Below, piece after piece: positions 19,729 to 28,269 of a DNA stretch of 41,209 nt; the first letter of the stretch is position 1; each line of letters starts with the position of its first letter. This DNA is from Burkholderiales bacterium. GTDB lineage: Bacteria; Pseudomonadota; Gammaproteobacteria; Burkholderiales; Burkholderiaceae_C. A program made the position numbers and the translations under genes. The notes beneath the pieces are model-generated. The model did no database searches and had not been told where the DNA came from. It worked only from the letters and a program-made list of their open reading frames with translations. Where the stretch lies: positions 1-41,209 of the forward strand of contig RXJV01000045.1 in NCBI GenBank assembly GCA_003963075.1, given 5' to 3'.

Positions 19729-21735
19729 ATGCAGCGTTTTGCAATGTTCCAATCGAGCGTGGCCCTCGCCGTGCTCGCCCTGTGTGGTGCTGAGGCCGTT
19801 GCGGCGCCCAATATTTCGCGCCTGACCCCGCCGAGCAATCCGGCGCTTGCCACCGCGAACACGCTGGCGCGCTTCCTGCCGGGTCAGCGTTTTGACCTGC
19901 AGGCCACCGTGCAGCCGGATGCCGGCGCGACCATCACCCAGGTGGTGTTCGCCGTGGACGGCAACACCGTTGCAACGCTCAACAACGACGGCACAGGCAC
20001 CAGCCAGTACGCGTCCAACACGAGCCTGGTGAAGACGGGCCTGGTGTCCGGGCTTGCTTCCAACACCGTCGTGGCCTCCAGCCGTGCTTACGCCAACAGC
20101 GCCCCGGGCGTGCACACGCTGACCGTGACCGCCACCGACTCCAACGGCCTGACCACCACCCGGCAAGGCAGCTTTGAGGTGGTTGGCATCACCGCCAACT
20201 CCGGCCGCCCGGCCAAGAACATCATCATCATGCTCGGCGACGGCATGGGCGCTTCGCATCGCACCGCCGCACGCATCATGGCCAAGGGCTATGCGCAAGG
20301 TGTGGCCCAGGGCCGTCTCGCGATGGACACCTTCCCGTACACCGGCCTGGTCATGACGGCGTCGCTGAACTCCATCGTGACGGACTCCGCGCCCGGCATG
20401 TCCAACTATGTCAATGGCAACAAGGCCCAAAACAACCAGGAAGGCGTGTTCCCGGACGACACGACCGATGCCTTCGACAACCCCCGCATCGAATACCTCT
20501 CGGAGTATCTGCACCGCCTCAAGGGCACGTCGCTGGGCATCGTCACGACGGCCGACGTATTTGACGCCACGCCGGCGGCCAACGCGGTTCACACCTCGGC
20601 CCGCGGCAACGGCACCGGAATCGTGGACCAGTACCTCGACGATCGCAACCTCACCGGCCTGAAGGTGCTGATGGGCGGTGGCCGCAAGTGGTTCCTGCCC
20701 AACGCCAGCAACAAGACCAGCCCGCAGCCCATCAACGGTTCGCAGCGCCGCACCTCCAATGACTACGTGCTGCCCACTGACCTGCAAGTCGGCTGGGGAG
20801 CCGCTGCCGGTGCCCTGGACAACGGCCGCGACCTGATCGCCGATTTCCAGTCGGCCGGTTTCACCTACGCCCCGGACAAGACCAGCCTGCTGTCCGCCGG
20901 CACGCCCGACCTGCTGCTCGGCCTGTTCTCGTACTCCAACATGAACGTGGCCTTCGACAAGATCAACGGCCGCCGCGGCGCCTCGACCATCGTCAATGAC
21001 TATGGTTTCCCTGACCAGCCGATGCTGGACGAGATGACCCAAAAGGCGCTCGACGTGCTGAACAAGAACAACAGCAATGGCTTCGTGCTGATGGTGGAAG
21101 GTGCGTCGATCGACAAGCAGGCCCACCTGATGGACACCGACCGCTGGGTGCTGGAAACCATCGAGTTCGACCGTGCCGTGCAGAAGGCCAAGGAGTTCGC
21201 GCAAGCCAACCCCGACACCATCGTCATCGTCACCGCCGACCACGAGTGCTCCGGCGCCGCCATCATTGGTGCTTCGATGGTGACGGACGCCGCACTGCGC
21301 GCCAAGGCCGCGACGTCGGCCGACATGCGTGACAATGTCGTCGGCACGTATGACTCGGCCAAGTTCCCGGCGTACAGCATTGCCGCCGACGGCTACCCGA
21401 CGACCACCGACGTGAACTACAAGATGCTGATTGGTTACGGTGCCAACGCGGATCGCTACGAGGCCTGGATCTCCAACCCGAAGCCGACCCAAGACTCCCA
21501 ACAGCCCTTCGTCGGTGCTGCACCGCTGAACGCCTACCCGGCCAACCCCAACGTCCGGAACTCCAGCAATGGTTATCTCGTGACCGGCCAAGTGCCTGGG
21601 GACCAGGCAGCGCATACCGCGACGGACGTGCCGCTGTCGGCTTTCGGTCGCGGCGCATCGCTGTTCACCGGCGTGTTTGACAACACCGACGTGTTCTTCA
21701 AGCTCGGCCAGATCGCCATCGGCGGCGCCCGCTGA
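19729..21735 (+). CDS. Secreted alkaline phosphatase (PhoA family) with N-terminal Ig-like extension
   Basis: Hydrolyses phosphate monoesters outside the cytoplasm. The 668 aa precursor has a signal peptide (cleavage near residue 26), an extra beta-rich Ig-like module at ~30-155 (FDLQATVQPDAGATITQVVFAVDGN), then the catalytic domain. Metal and active-site residues of the PhoA fold are intact: D171 in MLGDGMG, nucleophile S220 in VTDSAPGMS, EGASIDKQAH, TADHECSG, and the final HTATDVPLSAFG. The active-site loop DSAPGMS differs from the classical DSAAS. A GGAG ribosome site precedes the ATG. It lies between the DUF3299-like and PEP-CTERM genes. I avoid the symbol phoA because the architecture differs from the E. 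coli enzyme. Confidence 0.92.
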   Translation: MQRFAMFQSSVALAVLALCGAEAVAAPNISRLTPPSNPALATANTLARFLPGQRFDLQATVQPDAGATITQVVFAVDGNTVATLNNDGTGTSQYASNTSLVKTGLVSGLASNTVVASSRAYANSAPGVHTLTVTATDSNGLTTTRQGSFEVVGITANSGRPAKNIIIMLGDGMGASHRTAARIMAKGYAQGVAQGRLAMDTFPYTGLVMTASLNSIVTDSAPGMSNYVNGNKAQNNQEGVFPDDTTDAFDNPRIEYLSEYLHRLKGTSLGIVTTADVFDATPAANAVHTSARGNGTGIVDQYLDDRNLTGLKVLMGGGRKWFLPNASNKTSPQPINGSQRRTSNDYVLPTDLQVGWGAAAGALDNGRDLIADFQSAGFTYAPDKTSLLSAGTPDLLLGLFSYSNMNVAFDKINGRRGASTIVNDYGFPDQPMLDEMTQKALDVLNKNNSNGFVLMVEGASIDKQAHLMDTDRWVLETIEFDRAVQKAKEFAQANPDTIVIVTADHECSGAAIIGASMVTDAALRAKAATSADMRDNVVGTYDSAKFPAYSIAADGYPTTTDVNYKMLIGYGANADRYEAWISNPKPTQDSQQPFVGAAPLNAYPANPNVRNSSNGYLVTGQVPGDQAAHTATDVPLSAFGRGASLFTGVFDNTDVFFKLGQIAIGGAR

Positions 21736-21764
21736 CCTGACACCATCCTTCTGGAGATTGCCTC

Positions 21765-22451
21765 ATGAAATCTTTGACCGCACTGAAGCGCCTGGGCGTT
21801 CTGACCGCCCTGTGCGCTGCGGCGGCAGCGGCACACGCCGACCTGCCCATCAATCTGAGCCTGAACTTCGACAATGTGACCAGTGGCAGCAAGGCCGATG
21901 ACGCGCTGTTTGGCGTCGGAGCCTCTTTCGTCCACTTCGCCAATCCGGATCTGTTCGACGACCTGGATGCCTATGGCAACCCGACGGGTACCACCCACTG
22001 GGGCGATGCAACGGCAACCTACGGCCCCGTGACGGTGCTTGCATCGTCGGTCGCGGTATCCGGCGCCAATGTGCTGTCCAATGGTCACCAACCCATCCTG
22101 ATCCAGTTCACTGGTGGCCCGGTCGATCTGTACAGCTTCTCGGTTCAGCAGGACAAGAGCGGCTTTGGCAACCCGCAAACCAACGGCAGCCGGCTGGATT
22201 TCCTCGACGCCGCCGGTCACGTGATCGACGGGGCCAGCGTCTTCTATACGCAGTATGCGAATATGGGGCTGACGATTTCCGCAAACGGCGTCAGCGGCGT
22301 CAGTGGCATCCTGCTGAGTGGCGGTGTGGACTACGACAACCTGAACATCACGACGGTGTCGGCTGTTCCGGAGCCGGCCAGTGTTGCGCTGTTGCTCGGC
22401 GGCCTGGGCCTCGTCGCTGTCGTCGCACGCAAGCGTCGTTCGGTCGTGTAA
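21765..22451 (+). CDS. PEP-CTERM sorting-domain protein
   Basis: A 228 aa secreted protein. Signal peptide at the N-terminus (LTALCAAAAAAHA). The C-terminus has the exosortase sorting signal: VPEPASVALLLGGLG, a hydrophobic helix, and a basic end ARKRRSVV. The middle is predicted beta-sandwich (FDNVTSG, VDLYSFSVQQD, YDNLNITTV) with no catalytic motif. The family is processed by exosortase/archaeosortase-type enzymes and exported to the surface or exopolysaccharide matrix; no exosortase gene is in the window. It starts 29 bases after the alkaline phosphatase stop behind a GGAG site and is the last gene before a strong terminator. Confidence 0.93.
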   Translation: MKSLTALKRLGVLTALCAAAAAAHADLPINLSLNFDNVTSGSKADDALFGVGASFVHFANPDLFDDLDAYGNPTGTTHWGDATATYGPVTVLASSVAVSGANVLSNGHQPILIQFTGGPVDLYSFSVQQDKSGFGNPQTNGSRLDFLDAAGHVIDGASVFYTQYANMGLTISANGVSGVSGILLSGGVDYDNLNITTVSAVPEPASVALLLGGLGLVAVVARKRRSVV

Positions 22452-22514
22452 CACATCAAGGCACTGTGCTGCGCCCACCTGGTGACACCGGGTGGGCCAG
22501 CTCGACCTGAGCCG

Positions 22515-22542
22515 AGGCGCTTGCGAGCGCCTTTTTGCTTTT
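22515..22542 (+). terminator. Rho-independent terminator of the alkaline phosphatase/PEP-CTERM unit
   Basis: AGGCGCT at 22515-22521 pairs with AGCGCCT at 22526-22532 around TGCG, followed by TTTTGCTTTTT. The T-run is on the plus strand only, so it ends the upstream three-gene unit, not the convergent argF. Confidence 0.85.
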
Positions 22543-22566
22543 TCAGACGGTGCGCCGCGACGCTGC

Positions 22567-23529
22567 TCAGCCGATGCGCCCGAGCAGCAGGTACTCCATC
22601 AGCGCCTTCTGCACATGCATTCGGTTTTCCGCCTCGTCCCAGACCACGGACTGGGGGCCGTCGATGACGTCGGCCGTCACTTCCTCGCCGCGGTGGGCCG
22701 GCAGGCAATGCATGAACAGGGCGTCGGGCTTGGCGCGGGACATCATGTCGCGGTCCACGCACCAGTCCGCGAAGGCGGCCCGGCGCGCATCGTTCTCGGC
22801 CTCGTAGCCCATGCTGGTCCATACGTCGGTGGTGACGAGGTCGGCGCCCTCGCAGGCGTCGCGCGGATGCTTGAAGACGCGGTAGCAGCCCGCATCCTTC
22901 ACGCCGGCCACGGCGGGATCGATCTCATAGCCGCTGGGTGTGCTGACATGCACGGTGAAGCCGAGGATCTCGGCCGCCTGCAGCCAGGTGTTGGCCATGT
23001 TGTTGCCATCGCCCACCCAAGCCACGACGCGGCCCTTGAGGCAGTCCATGTCGATGGCGCCGCGGCGGTCCATGCCGCGGGCTTCGATGAAGGTGAACAG
23101 GTCCGCCAGGATCTGGCAGGGGTGGTATTCGTTGGTCAGGCCGTTGATGACCGGCACGCGCGAGTGCGCTGCGAAGCGCTCGATCTTGCTCTGCTCGAAG
23201 GTGCGGATCATCACCAGGTCGACCATGCGGCTGATGACGCGGGCCGAGTCCTCCACCGGCTCGGCCCGGCCGAGTTGGCTGTCGCCCGTGGTGAGATGGA
23301 CGACCGAGCCGCCCATCTGGTACATGCCGGCCTCGAAACTCACGCGGGTGCGCGTGGATGCCTTCTCGAAGATCATGGCCAGCGTGCGGTCCTGCAGCGG
23401 CTGGTACTTCTCGTAGTTCTTGAAGCGCCGCTTGATGATGGCGGCGCGGTCGAACAGATGGGCGTATTCCTCGGCGCGCAGGTCCTTGAATTGCAGGTAA
23501 TGGCGCATCAATCCGTCACCCGGCTTCAT
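22567..23529 (-). CDS. argF: Ornithine carbamoyltransferase
   Basis: Forms citrulline from ornithine and carbamoyl phosphate in arginine synthesis; cytoplasmic trimer. The 320 aa protein has the carbamoyl-phosphate motif STRTR at 58-62, HPCQ at 136-139 and the ornithine-site HCLP at 274-277. The chosen ATG overlaps the argD stop (ATGA). A second ATG at 23508 (MRHYLQF), preceded by GGTGACGG, is an equally plausible start and fits family N-termini. Pairing with argD gives two consecutive-branch arginine enzymes in one unit. Confidence 0.95.
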   Translation of the reverse strand: MKPGDGLMRHYLQFKDLRAEEYAHLFDRAAIIKRRFKNYEKYQPLQDRTLAMIFEKASTRTRVSFEAGMYQMGGSVVHLTTGDSQLGRAEPVEDSARVISRMVDLVMIRTFEQSKIERFAAHSRVPVINGLTNEYHPCQILADLFTFIEARGMDRRGAIDMDCLKGRVVAWVGDGNNMANTWLQAAEILGFTVHVSTPSGYEIDPAVAGVKDAGCYRVFKHPRDACEGADLVTTDVWTSMGYEAENDARRAAFADWCVDRDMMSRAKPDALFMHCLPAHRGEEVTADVIDGPQSVVWDEAENRMHVQKALMEYLLLGRIG

Positions 23530-24731
23530 GGCTTGGGCTGCGCCAGCAAGGCCTTCACCAGAGGAACCAGGCGGGCCACGATCTCGCGGGCTTCGTCGTG
23601 GCTCAGGATCAGCGGCGGCACCAGGCGCACCACGCGCTCGGCGGTCACACTGAACAGCAGGCCGGCATCAAGGCCCTGGGCCAGCAGGGCGCCGCAGGGG
23701 CGGTCGAGCTCGATGCCCAGCATCAGGCCCTGGCCGCGGATCTCGACGACGCCCGCCACGCCGGCCAGCGCTTCGGCCAGGCCGGCCTTGAGCGCCGCAC
23801 CGACGCTGGCGGCGTTGTCGAGCAGGCCGTCCTCTTGCATGATCTTCAGCGTTTCGATGCCGGCCCGCATCGCCAGCGGGTTGCCGCCAAAGGTGGTGCC
23901 ATGGTTGCCGGCCTTGAGCACGCCGGCCGCGCGCGGGCCGCAGACGACGGCCCCCACCGGCACGCCCGAGCCCAGGCCCTTGGCCAGGGGCATCACGTCG
24001 GGCTGGATGCCGGCCCACTGGTGGGCGAACCATTTGCCGGTGCGGCCGATGCCGCATTGCACCTCGTCGAGCATCAGCAACAGGTCGTGCGCATCGCAGA
24101 CGCGGCGCAGGGCCTGCAGGAACTCGATGCGGGCCGGGTTGATGCCGCCTTCGCCCTGGATGGTCTCCAGGAAAACGGCCGTGATGTTGGGGTGTGCGGC
24201 GATGGCCGCCTCGACCGCGGCGATGTCGTTCAGCGGCACCCGCACAAAGCCCGGCACCAGCGGGCCGAAGCCGGCCTGGATCTTGGGGTTGGCGGTGGCC
24301 GACAGCGTGGCAATCGAGCGGCCATGGAATGCGCCGTCAAACACCAGCACTTCGGGCGCGGTGTTGCCGCGGTCGTGGCCGAATTTGCGCGCGATCTTCA
24401 GCGCCGCCTCATTGGCCTCCAGGCCGCTGTTGCAGAAGAAGACGTTGGTCAGGCCCGACAGTTCACAGAGCTTGCTCGCAAGCTGCTCCTGCAAAGGCAC
24501 GTGGTAGTAGTTGCTGGTGTGAATCAGCCGCGTGAGTTGGTCCTGCAGTGCCGGCACCAGGCGCGGATGGTTGTGGCCCAGGGTGTTGACGGCGATGCCC
24601 CCGAGCCCATCCAGCAGCCGTCGGCCTTGTGTGTCCCAAACCCAGCAGCCCTGGCCGTGCGACAGCGCTACGGGCAGGCGGCCATAGGTCGGCATCACAT
24701 GGGGCTCGGACGGGGGCTGGGCAGCGTTCAT
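23526..24731 (-). CDS. argD: Acetylornithine aminotransferase
   Basis: PLP enzyme converting N-acetylglutamate semialdehyde to N-acetylornithine in arginine synthesis; the family often also serves lysine synthesis. The 401 aa protein is of class III: GLGGIAVNTLGHNHP, substrate loop SNYYHVPLQEQLA, NSGLEANEAALK, FHGRS, LDEVQCGIGRTG and PLP lysine K251 in LAKGLGSGVP. An AGGAGACCTG sequence before the ATG is a good ribosome site. It lies head to argF with a 4-base overlap and is divergent from the DUF3579 gene across 152 bases. Confidence 0.95.
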   Translation of the reverse strand: MNAAQPPSEPHVMPTYGRLPVALSHGQGCWVWDTQGRRLLDGLGGIAVNTLGHNHPRLVPALQDQLTRLIHTSNYYHVPLQEQLASKLCELSGLTNVFFCNSGLEANEAALKIARKFGHDRGNTAPEVLVFDGAFHGRSIATLSATANPKIQAGFGPLVPGFVRVPLNDIAAVEAAIAAHPNITAVFLETIQGEGGINPARIEFLQALRRVCDAHDLLLMLDEVQCGIGRTGKWFAHQWAGIQPDVMPLAKGLGSGVPVGAVVCGPRAAGVLKAGNHGTTFGGNPLAMRAGIETLKIMQEDGLLDNAASVGAALKAGLAEALAGVAGVVEIRGQGLMLGIELDRPCGALLAQGLDAGLLFSVTAERVVRLVPPLILSHDEAREIVARLVPLVKALLAQPKP

Positions 24732-24883
24732 CAGGTCTCCTGATCGTGGTGGGGCGGACAGGCGTCAGATTCTAGGGTCCGCCCTGGGGCATATGCTGCG
24801 CCGCAACAGCTCGATCCGCACCAAGGCACAATAGTGGCCTTCGCTGGAGCGGCCGCTCCGCACCGAGAAAGCCCCTGTCGTCC

Positions 24884-25216
24884 ATGACCGTTGCCCCTCC
24901 GCCGCGAGAAGTCTTCATCCAAGGTATCACGCAGGATGGACGCACCTTCCGGCCGAGTGATTGGGCGGAGCGGCTGGCCGGCGCGATGTCTTGCTTTCGT
25001 CCGGGCGGTGCACGGGGCGGCATTGGCGCCTACATCGGCTACTCGCCACTGTGCGTCCCCACGGTCATCAATGGCGTGAAGTGCGTCATCGTCAACGAGG
25101 AACTCAAGCGCCTTGAACCGATGGCCTGGGACTTCGTTATGAACTTCGCGCGCGACAACCGACTGCAAGTCGCCGATGCCTGCCTGTTGCCGGATGGCAA
25201 GCCTGCCGCGCGCTGA
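24884..25216 (+). CDS. DUF3579 domain-containing protein
   Basis: A 110 aa protein that I recognise as the DUF3579 family common in betaproteobacteria, with the segments VFIQGITQDGRTFRPSDWAERLAG, YSPLCVPTVINGVKCVIV and LEPMAWDFVMNFARDNRLQ. Function is unknown. No signal or membrane segment. In many Burkholderiales it lies next to argD/argF and rpsT, as here. A CACAAT at 24827-24832 could be a -10 element giving a leader of about 45 bases. It precedes the alpha/beta hydrolase gene by 77 bases. Confidence 0.9.
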   Translation: MTVAPPPREVFIQGITQDGRTFRPSDWAERLAGAMSCFRPGGARGGIGAYIGYSPLCVPTVINGVKCVIVNEELKRLEPMAWDFVMNFARDNRLQVADACLLPDGKPAAR

Positions 25217-25293
25217 GGTTGACGCCTATCGACTCTCCCATGGCGAGGCGGCATGGCGCGAGGCTATCCTCGGCCGCACTTGATGGTCTGCCG

Positions 25294-26154
25294 ATGAACA
25301 CCCGCGTTGCGCCTCTGTCCGCCGAGCCCGCCCGGCCCCTGCCGGCGGCCGCTGCGCCCGCGCCTCTGTGGGTGCTGATGCGCGGCGTGTCGCGCGAAAG
25401 CGGTCACTGGGGCGTCTTCCCAGACCATCTGAGGCGCTCGCTGCGGGAATTGCAGCCCGCCTCGCAACTGCTGATGCTCGACCTGCCGGGCACCGGCAGC
25501 AAGCGCCGCGAAGTGAGCCCCATGCAGGTCTCGGCAATCGTCGAGGCCTGTAGGCTGGAGTTGCGGAATCGCGGTGTGCGTGGGCCGGTTTCACTGGTGG
25601 GGATGTCGCTCGGCGCGGCCGTGCTGACCGATTGGGCCAATCGATATCCCGAGGAGGTTGAGGCCGGGGTGCTGATCAACCCCAGCCTGCGCCCGTTCAG
25701 CGAACTGTTCCGGAAGTCGCAGCCCTTGAACTACCTCGGGCTGCTGCTGCTGTCGCTGAGCCGCTTCGGCGCGCGCATGCGTGAGGAGCGGGTTCTGAGG
25801 CTGACGACGCGCTTGACCCCGCCCCAGGCCGTGATCGACCGTTGGCTTGAACTTCAGCGCCAGCATCCGCTCGGGGTGCGCAATACCGCGCGTCAGTTGA
25901 TTGCCAGCCTGCGTTACCGCGCCAGCCGTACGCGACCTGCGGCGCCGATGCTGCTGCTGTGCAGCAAGGCCGACGGCCTGGTGGACTGGCGCTGCTCGCA
26001 GGCGATCAGCCGCGCCTGGGGTGCGCCGCTGCGGCTGCACACGCGGGCAGGGCATGACCTGCCGCTTGACGATCCGCAGTGGGTTGCGCGTGCAGTCGCC
26101 GAGTGGCTGCGCGATCGCAGCATCCAGGGTGTCGAGCCCGGCGAGTGGCATTGA
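25294..26154 (+). CDS. Alpha/beta hydrolase
   Basis: A 286 aa alpha/beta-hydrolase fold protein: nucleophile elbow GMSLG with S105, acid D in CSKADGLVDW, and histidine in AGHDLPLDDP near the C-terminus. The oxyanion region reads LMRGVSRESGHWG and a lid-like stretch covers residues ~130-200. No signal peptide. The substrate cannot be read from the sequence. Start MNTRVAPL is chosen; upstream TTG (25219) and ATG (25240) starts are possible but the extra residues lack fold character. It runs convergent to rpsT. Confidence 0.85.
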   Translation: MNTRVAPLSAEPARPLPAAAAPAPLWVLMRGVSRESGHWGVFPDHLRRSLRELQPASQLLMLDLPGTGSKRREVSPMQVSAIVEACRLELRNRGVRGPVSLVGMSLGAAVLTDWANRYPEEVEAGVLINPSLRPFSELFRKSQPLNYLGLLLLSLSRFGARMREERVLRLTTRLTPPQAVIDRWLELQRQHPLGVRNTARQLIASLRYRASRTRPAAPMLLLCSKADGLVDWRCSQAISRAWGAPLRLHTRAGHDLPLDDPQWVARAVAEWLRDRSIQGVEPGEWH

Positions 26155-26233
26155 CCGCGCTCCGGAGTGGCGAACTGCCCCTCACGGGGCCAGGACAGCA
26201 GCGTGGGCGCCGAGGGCGGCACGGGGCACCAAT

Positions 26234-26259
26234 GCAAAAGGCCCGCTTGCGCGGGCCTT
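26234..26259 (-). terminator. Rho-independent terminator of rpsT
   Basis: On the minus strand, AAGGCCCGC and GCGGGCCTT form a 9-bp stem around GCAA, followed by TTGCATT. It sits 28 bases after the rpsT stop. The plus-strand reading has a poor U-tract, so it may only partly serve the hydrolase gene. Confidence 0.85.
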
Positions 26260-26286
26260 CAGCTTGCACCAGAGCTGGATGAAATG

Positions 26287-26583
26287 TCAGGCGGCGAGCG
26301 CCTTGATCTTGGCGGACAGGCGGCTCTTGTGGCGAGCAGCCTTGTTCTTGTGGAAGATGCCCTTGTCCGCGACGGAGTCGATGACGGCCTGGGCGGTCTT
26401 GAACAGGTCGGCGGCCTTGGACTTGTCGCCGGCCGTCACGGCCTTTTGCACGTTCTTGATGACCGTGCGGAATTTGGAACGCAGTGCGGTGTTCGCGGCG
26501 TTGAGCTTGACGTCCTGGCGGGCGCGCTTGCGACCCGACGCCAGGCGAACCGTCTTTTTCTTGGCTTTGGAGCTGGTTGCCAT
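26287..26583 (-). CDS. rpsT: 30S ribosomal protein S20
   Basis: Primary 16S rRNA-binding protein of the small subunit. The 98 aa protein is Lys/Arg/Ala-rich and helical, with family landmarks: [15 protein letters not shown] near the N-terminus, [16 protein letters not shown] in the middle and [22 protein letters not shown] at the C-terminus. It is monocistronic, with its own promoter and terminator, and is divergent from murJ, which is the common arrangement in this order. Confidence 0.98.
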   Translation of the reverse strand: MATSSKAKKKTVRLASGRKRARQDVKLNAANTALRSKFRTVIKNVQKAVTAGDKSKAADLFKTAQAVIDSVADKGIFHKNKAARHKSRLSAKIKALAA

Positions 26584-26617
26584 GCTGTATCTATACCCAG
26601 TTGGTGCAAAGACGGCG

Positions 26618-26647
26618 AGTATAGCATGAAACCAGCGCTTTAGCCAA
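26618..26647 (-). promoter_or_regulatory. rpsT promoter
   Basis: On the minus strand, TTGGCT (26642-26647) and an extended -10, TGC-TATACT (-10 at 26618-26623), are spaced by 18 bases. Predicted initiation near 26611 gives a leader of about 28 bases before the rpsT ATG. Confidence 0.75.
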
Positions 26648-26703
26648 GCATCGACGGCAGCCTCGGCCAGAGGGGCGTGTCACGCCACAGATAATCATTC
26701 CCC

Positions 26704-28269
26704 ATGAATCTGCTGCGCGCTGCGTCGACCATTTCGCTTTTGACCCTGACCTCGCGCATCACCGGCCTTGTCCGCGAGCAGTTGGTGGCCGGCCTTTTCG
26801 GTGCCACCGCCTTCACCGATGCGTTTCTGGTGGCGTTTCGCATCCCCAATCTGCTGCGCCGCCTCTTCGCTGAAGGTGCGTTCTCCCAGGCCTTCGTGCC
26901 CCTGCTGGCGGCCTCTCGCGCCACGCAGGGCGATGGCGCAACGCGTGATCTGATCGACGCCGTGGCGACCGTGCTTCTTTGGGCGCTGATTGCCACCTCG
27001 CTGCTCGGCATCGTGGCCGCTCCGCTGCTGGTGTGGCTGCTCGGTGCGGGTCTGTCTTCACCCGCGTTCGACGCGTCGGTGACGATGACGCGCTTCATGT
27101 TCCCCTACATCGGCTGCATGTCGCTGGTGGCGCTGTCCGCCGGCATCTTGAACACATGGCGGCGTTTTGTCGTGCCGGCGGCGTCCCCGGTATTGCTCAA
27201 CCTGAGCATGATCGCCTGCGGCTGGTCGCTGGCCGGCCCGCTGGAGCGCGCCGGCCACCCGGGCATTTACGGTATGGCCGCTGGCGTGATGTTGGGCGGT
27301 GTGCTGCAGCTCGCGGTGCAGTGGCCGGCGCTGAGCCGCATCGGCATGCGTCCGCGCATGCGCTGGAGCTGGCGCGGGCTGCGTGAAGCGCAGGCCCATC
27401 CCGGCGTGAAGCGCATGCTGGTCAATATGGGGCCGGCGCTGCTGGGTGTGGGGGTCTCGCAGCTGTCTCTGATGATCAACACCCAAATCTCCAGCCACCT
27501 GGCCGAGGGCGCGACCTCCTGGCTGAACTATGCCGACCGGCTGATGGAGTTCCCGATCGGCCTGCTCGGCGTCGCGCTCAGCGCGGTGCTGACGCCCCAG
27601 CTCTCGGCCGCCCAGGCGTCCGGCGAAACGCAGCGCTACAGCCGGCTGCTGGACTGGGGGCTGCGCATGGTGCTGCTGCTGGCCTTGCCCTGCGCCGTGG
27701 CTCTGCTTGCATTCGCTGAACCCCTCACGGCGGTGCTCTACCACCGCGGCAAGTTCACCGCGATCGATGTGGCACACACCGCGCAGTCGGTGATGGGCTG
27801 GGGTGTGGGCCTGCTCGGACTGATCGCGATCAAGGTGCTGGCGCCGGGCTTTTACGCGCGGCAGGACACCGGCACACCAGCCAAGATCGCTGTCGCGGTG
27901 CTCGTCCTGACGCAATGCTTGAACCTCGTCTTCGTGCCCTGGCTGGGCGTTGCGGGTCTGGCCTTGTCGATCGGGATCGGCGCACTGGTGAACGCGACCT
28001 GGCTGCTGTGGGGCTTGAACAAGCTTGGCAGCTACCGGGCCGAGCCGGGCTGGCTGGGCTTCGGCCTGCGCGTCGGTCTAGGCGCCGCGGCGATGGGCCT
28101 GCTGCAATGGCAGCTGTCGCTACGCCTGGACTGGATCGCGCTCGGCGCGAATGAATTGCGCCGTGCGCTCATCATGGCTGCCAGCCTGGCCGGCAGTGCA
28201 GCCGTCTACTTCGCCGTGCTGCTGCTGGCTGGCGTCAAGCTCAGGGCCTTTGCCCGCCCCAGCGGATGA
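26704..28269 (+). CDS. murJ: Lipid II flippase MurJ
   Basis: Moves lipid II across the inner membrane for peptidoglycan synthesis. The 521 aa protein has the MVF/MOP pattern of about 14 membrane helices. Family hallmarks are visible: SRITGLVREQLVAGLFG, DAFLVAFRIPNLLRRLFAEGAFSQAFVP, and NTQISSHLAEGATSWLNYADRLMEFPIGLLGVAL. The ATG at 26704 starts directly at the conserved MNLLRAAST. Its stop overlaps the next start as ATGA. Confidence 0.97.
   Translation: MNLLRAASTISLLTLTSRITGLVREQLVAGLFGATAFTDAFLVAFRIPNLLRRLFAEGAFSQAFVPLLAASRATQGDGATRDLIDAVATVLLWALIATSLLGIVAAPLLVWLLGAGLSSPAFDASVTMTRFMFPYIGCMSLVALSAGILNTWRRFVVPAASPVLLNLSMIACGWSLAGPLERAGHPGIYGMAAGVMLGGVLQLAVQWPALSRIGMRPRMRWSWRGLREAQAHPGVKRMLVNMGPALLGVGVSQLSLMINTQISSHLAEGATSWLNYADRLMEFPIGLLGVALSAVLTPQLSAAQASGETQRYSRLLDWGLRMVLLLALPCAVALLAFAEPLTAVLYHRGKFTAIDVAHTAQSVMGWGVGLLGLIAIKVLAPGFYARQDTGTPAKIAVAVLVLTQCLNLVFVPWLGVAGLALSIGIGALVNATWLLWGLNKLGSYRAEPGWLGFGLRVGLGAAAMGLLQWQLSLRLDWIALGANELRRALIMAASLAGSAAVYFAVLLLAGVKLRAFARPSG

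Noticed and set aside
19630-21615. A 661-codon minus-strand open frame across the alkaline phosphatase gene
   Set aside because: Gly/His/Val-rich antisense shadow; the plus-strand enzyme has all active-site residues.
22492-24507. A 671-codon plus-strand open frame over argF-argD
   Set aside because: Antisense to two complete arginine genes; no recognisable domain.
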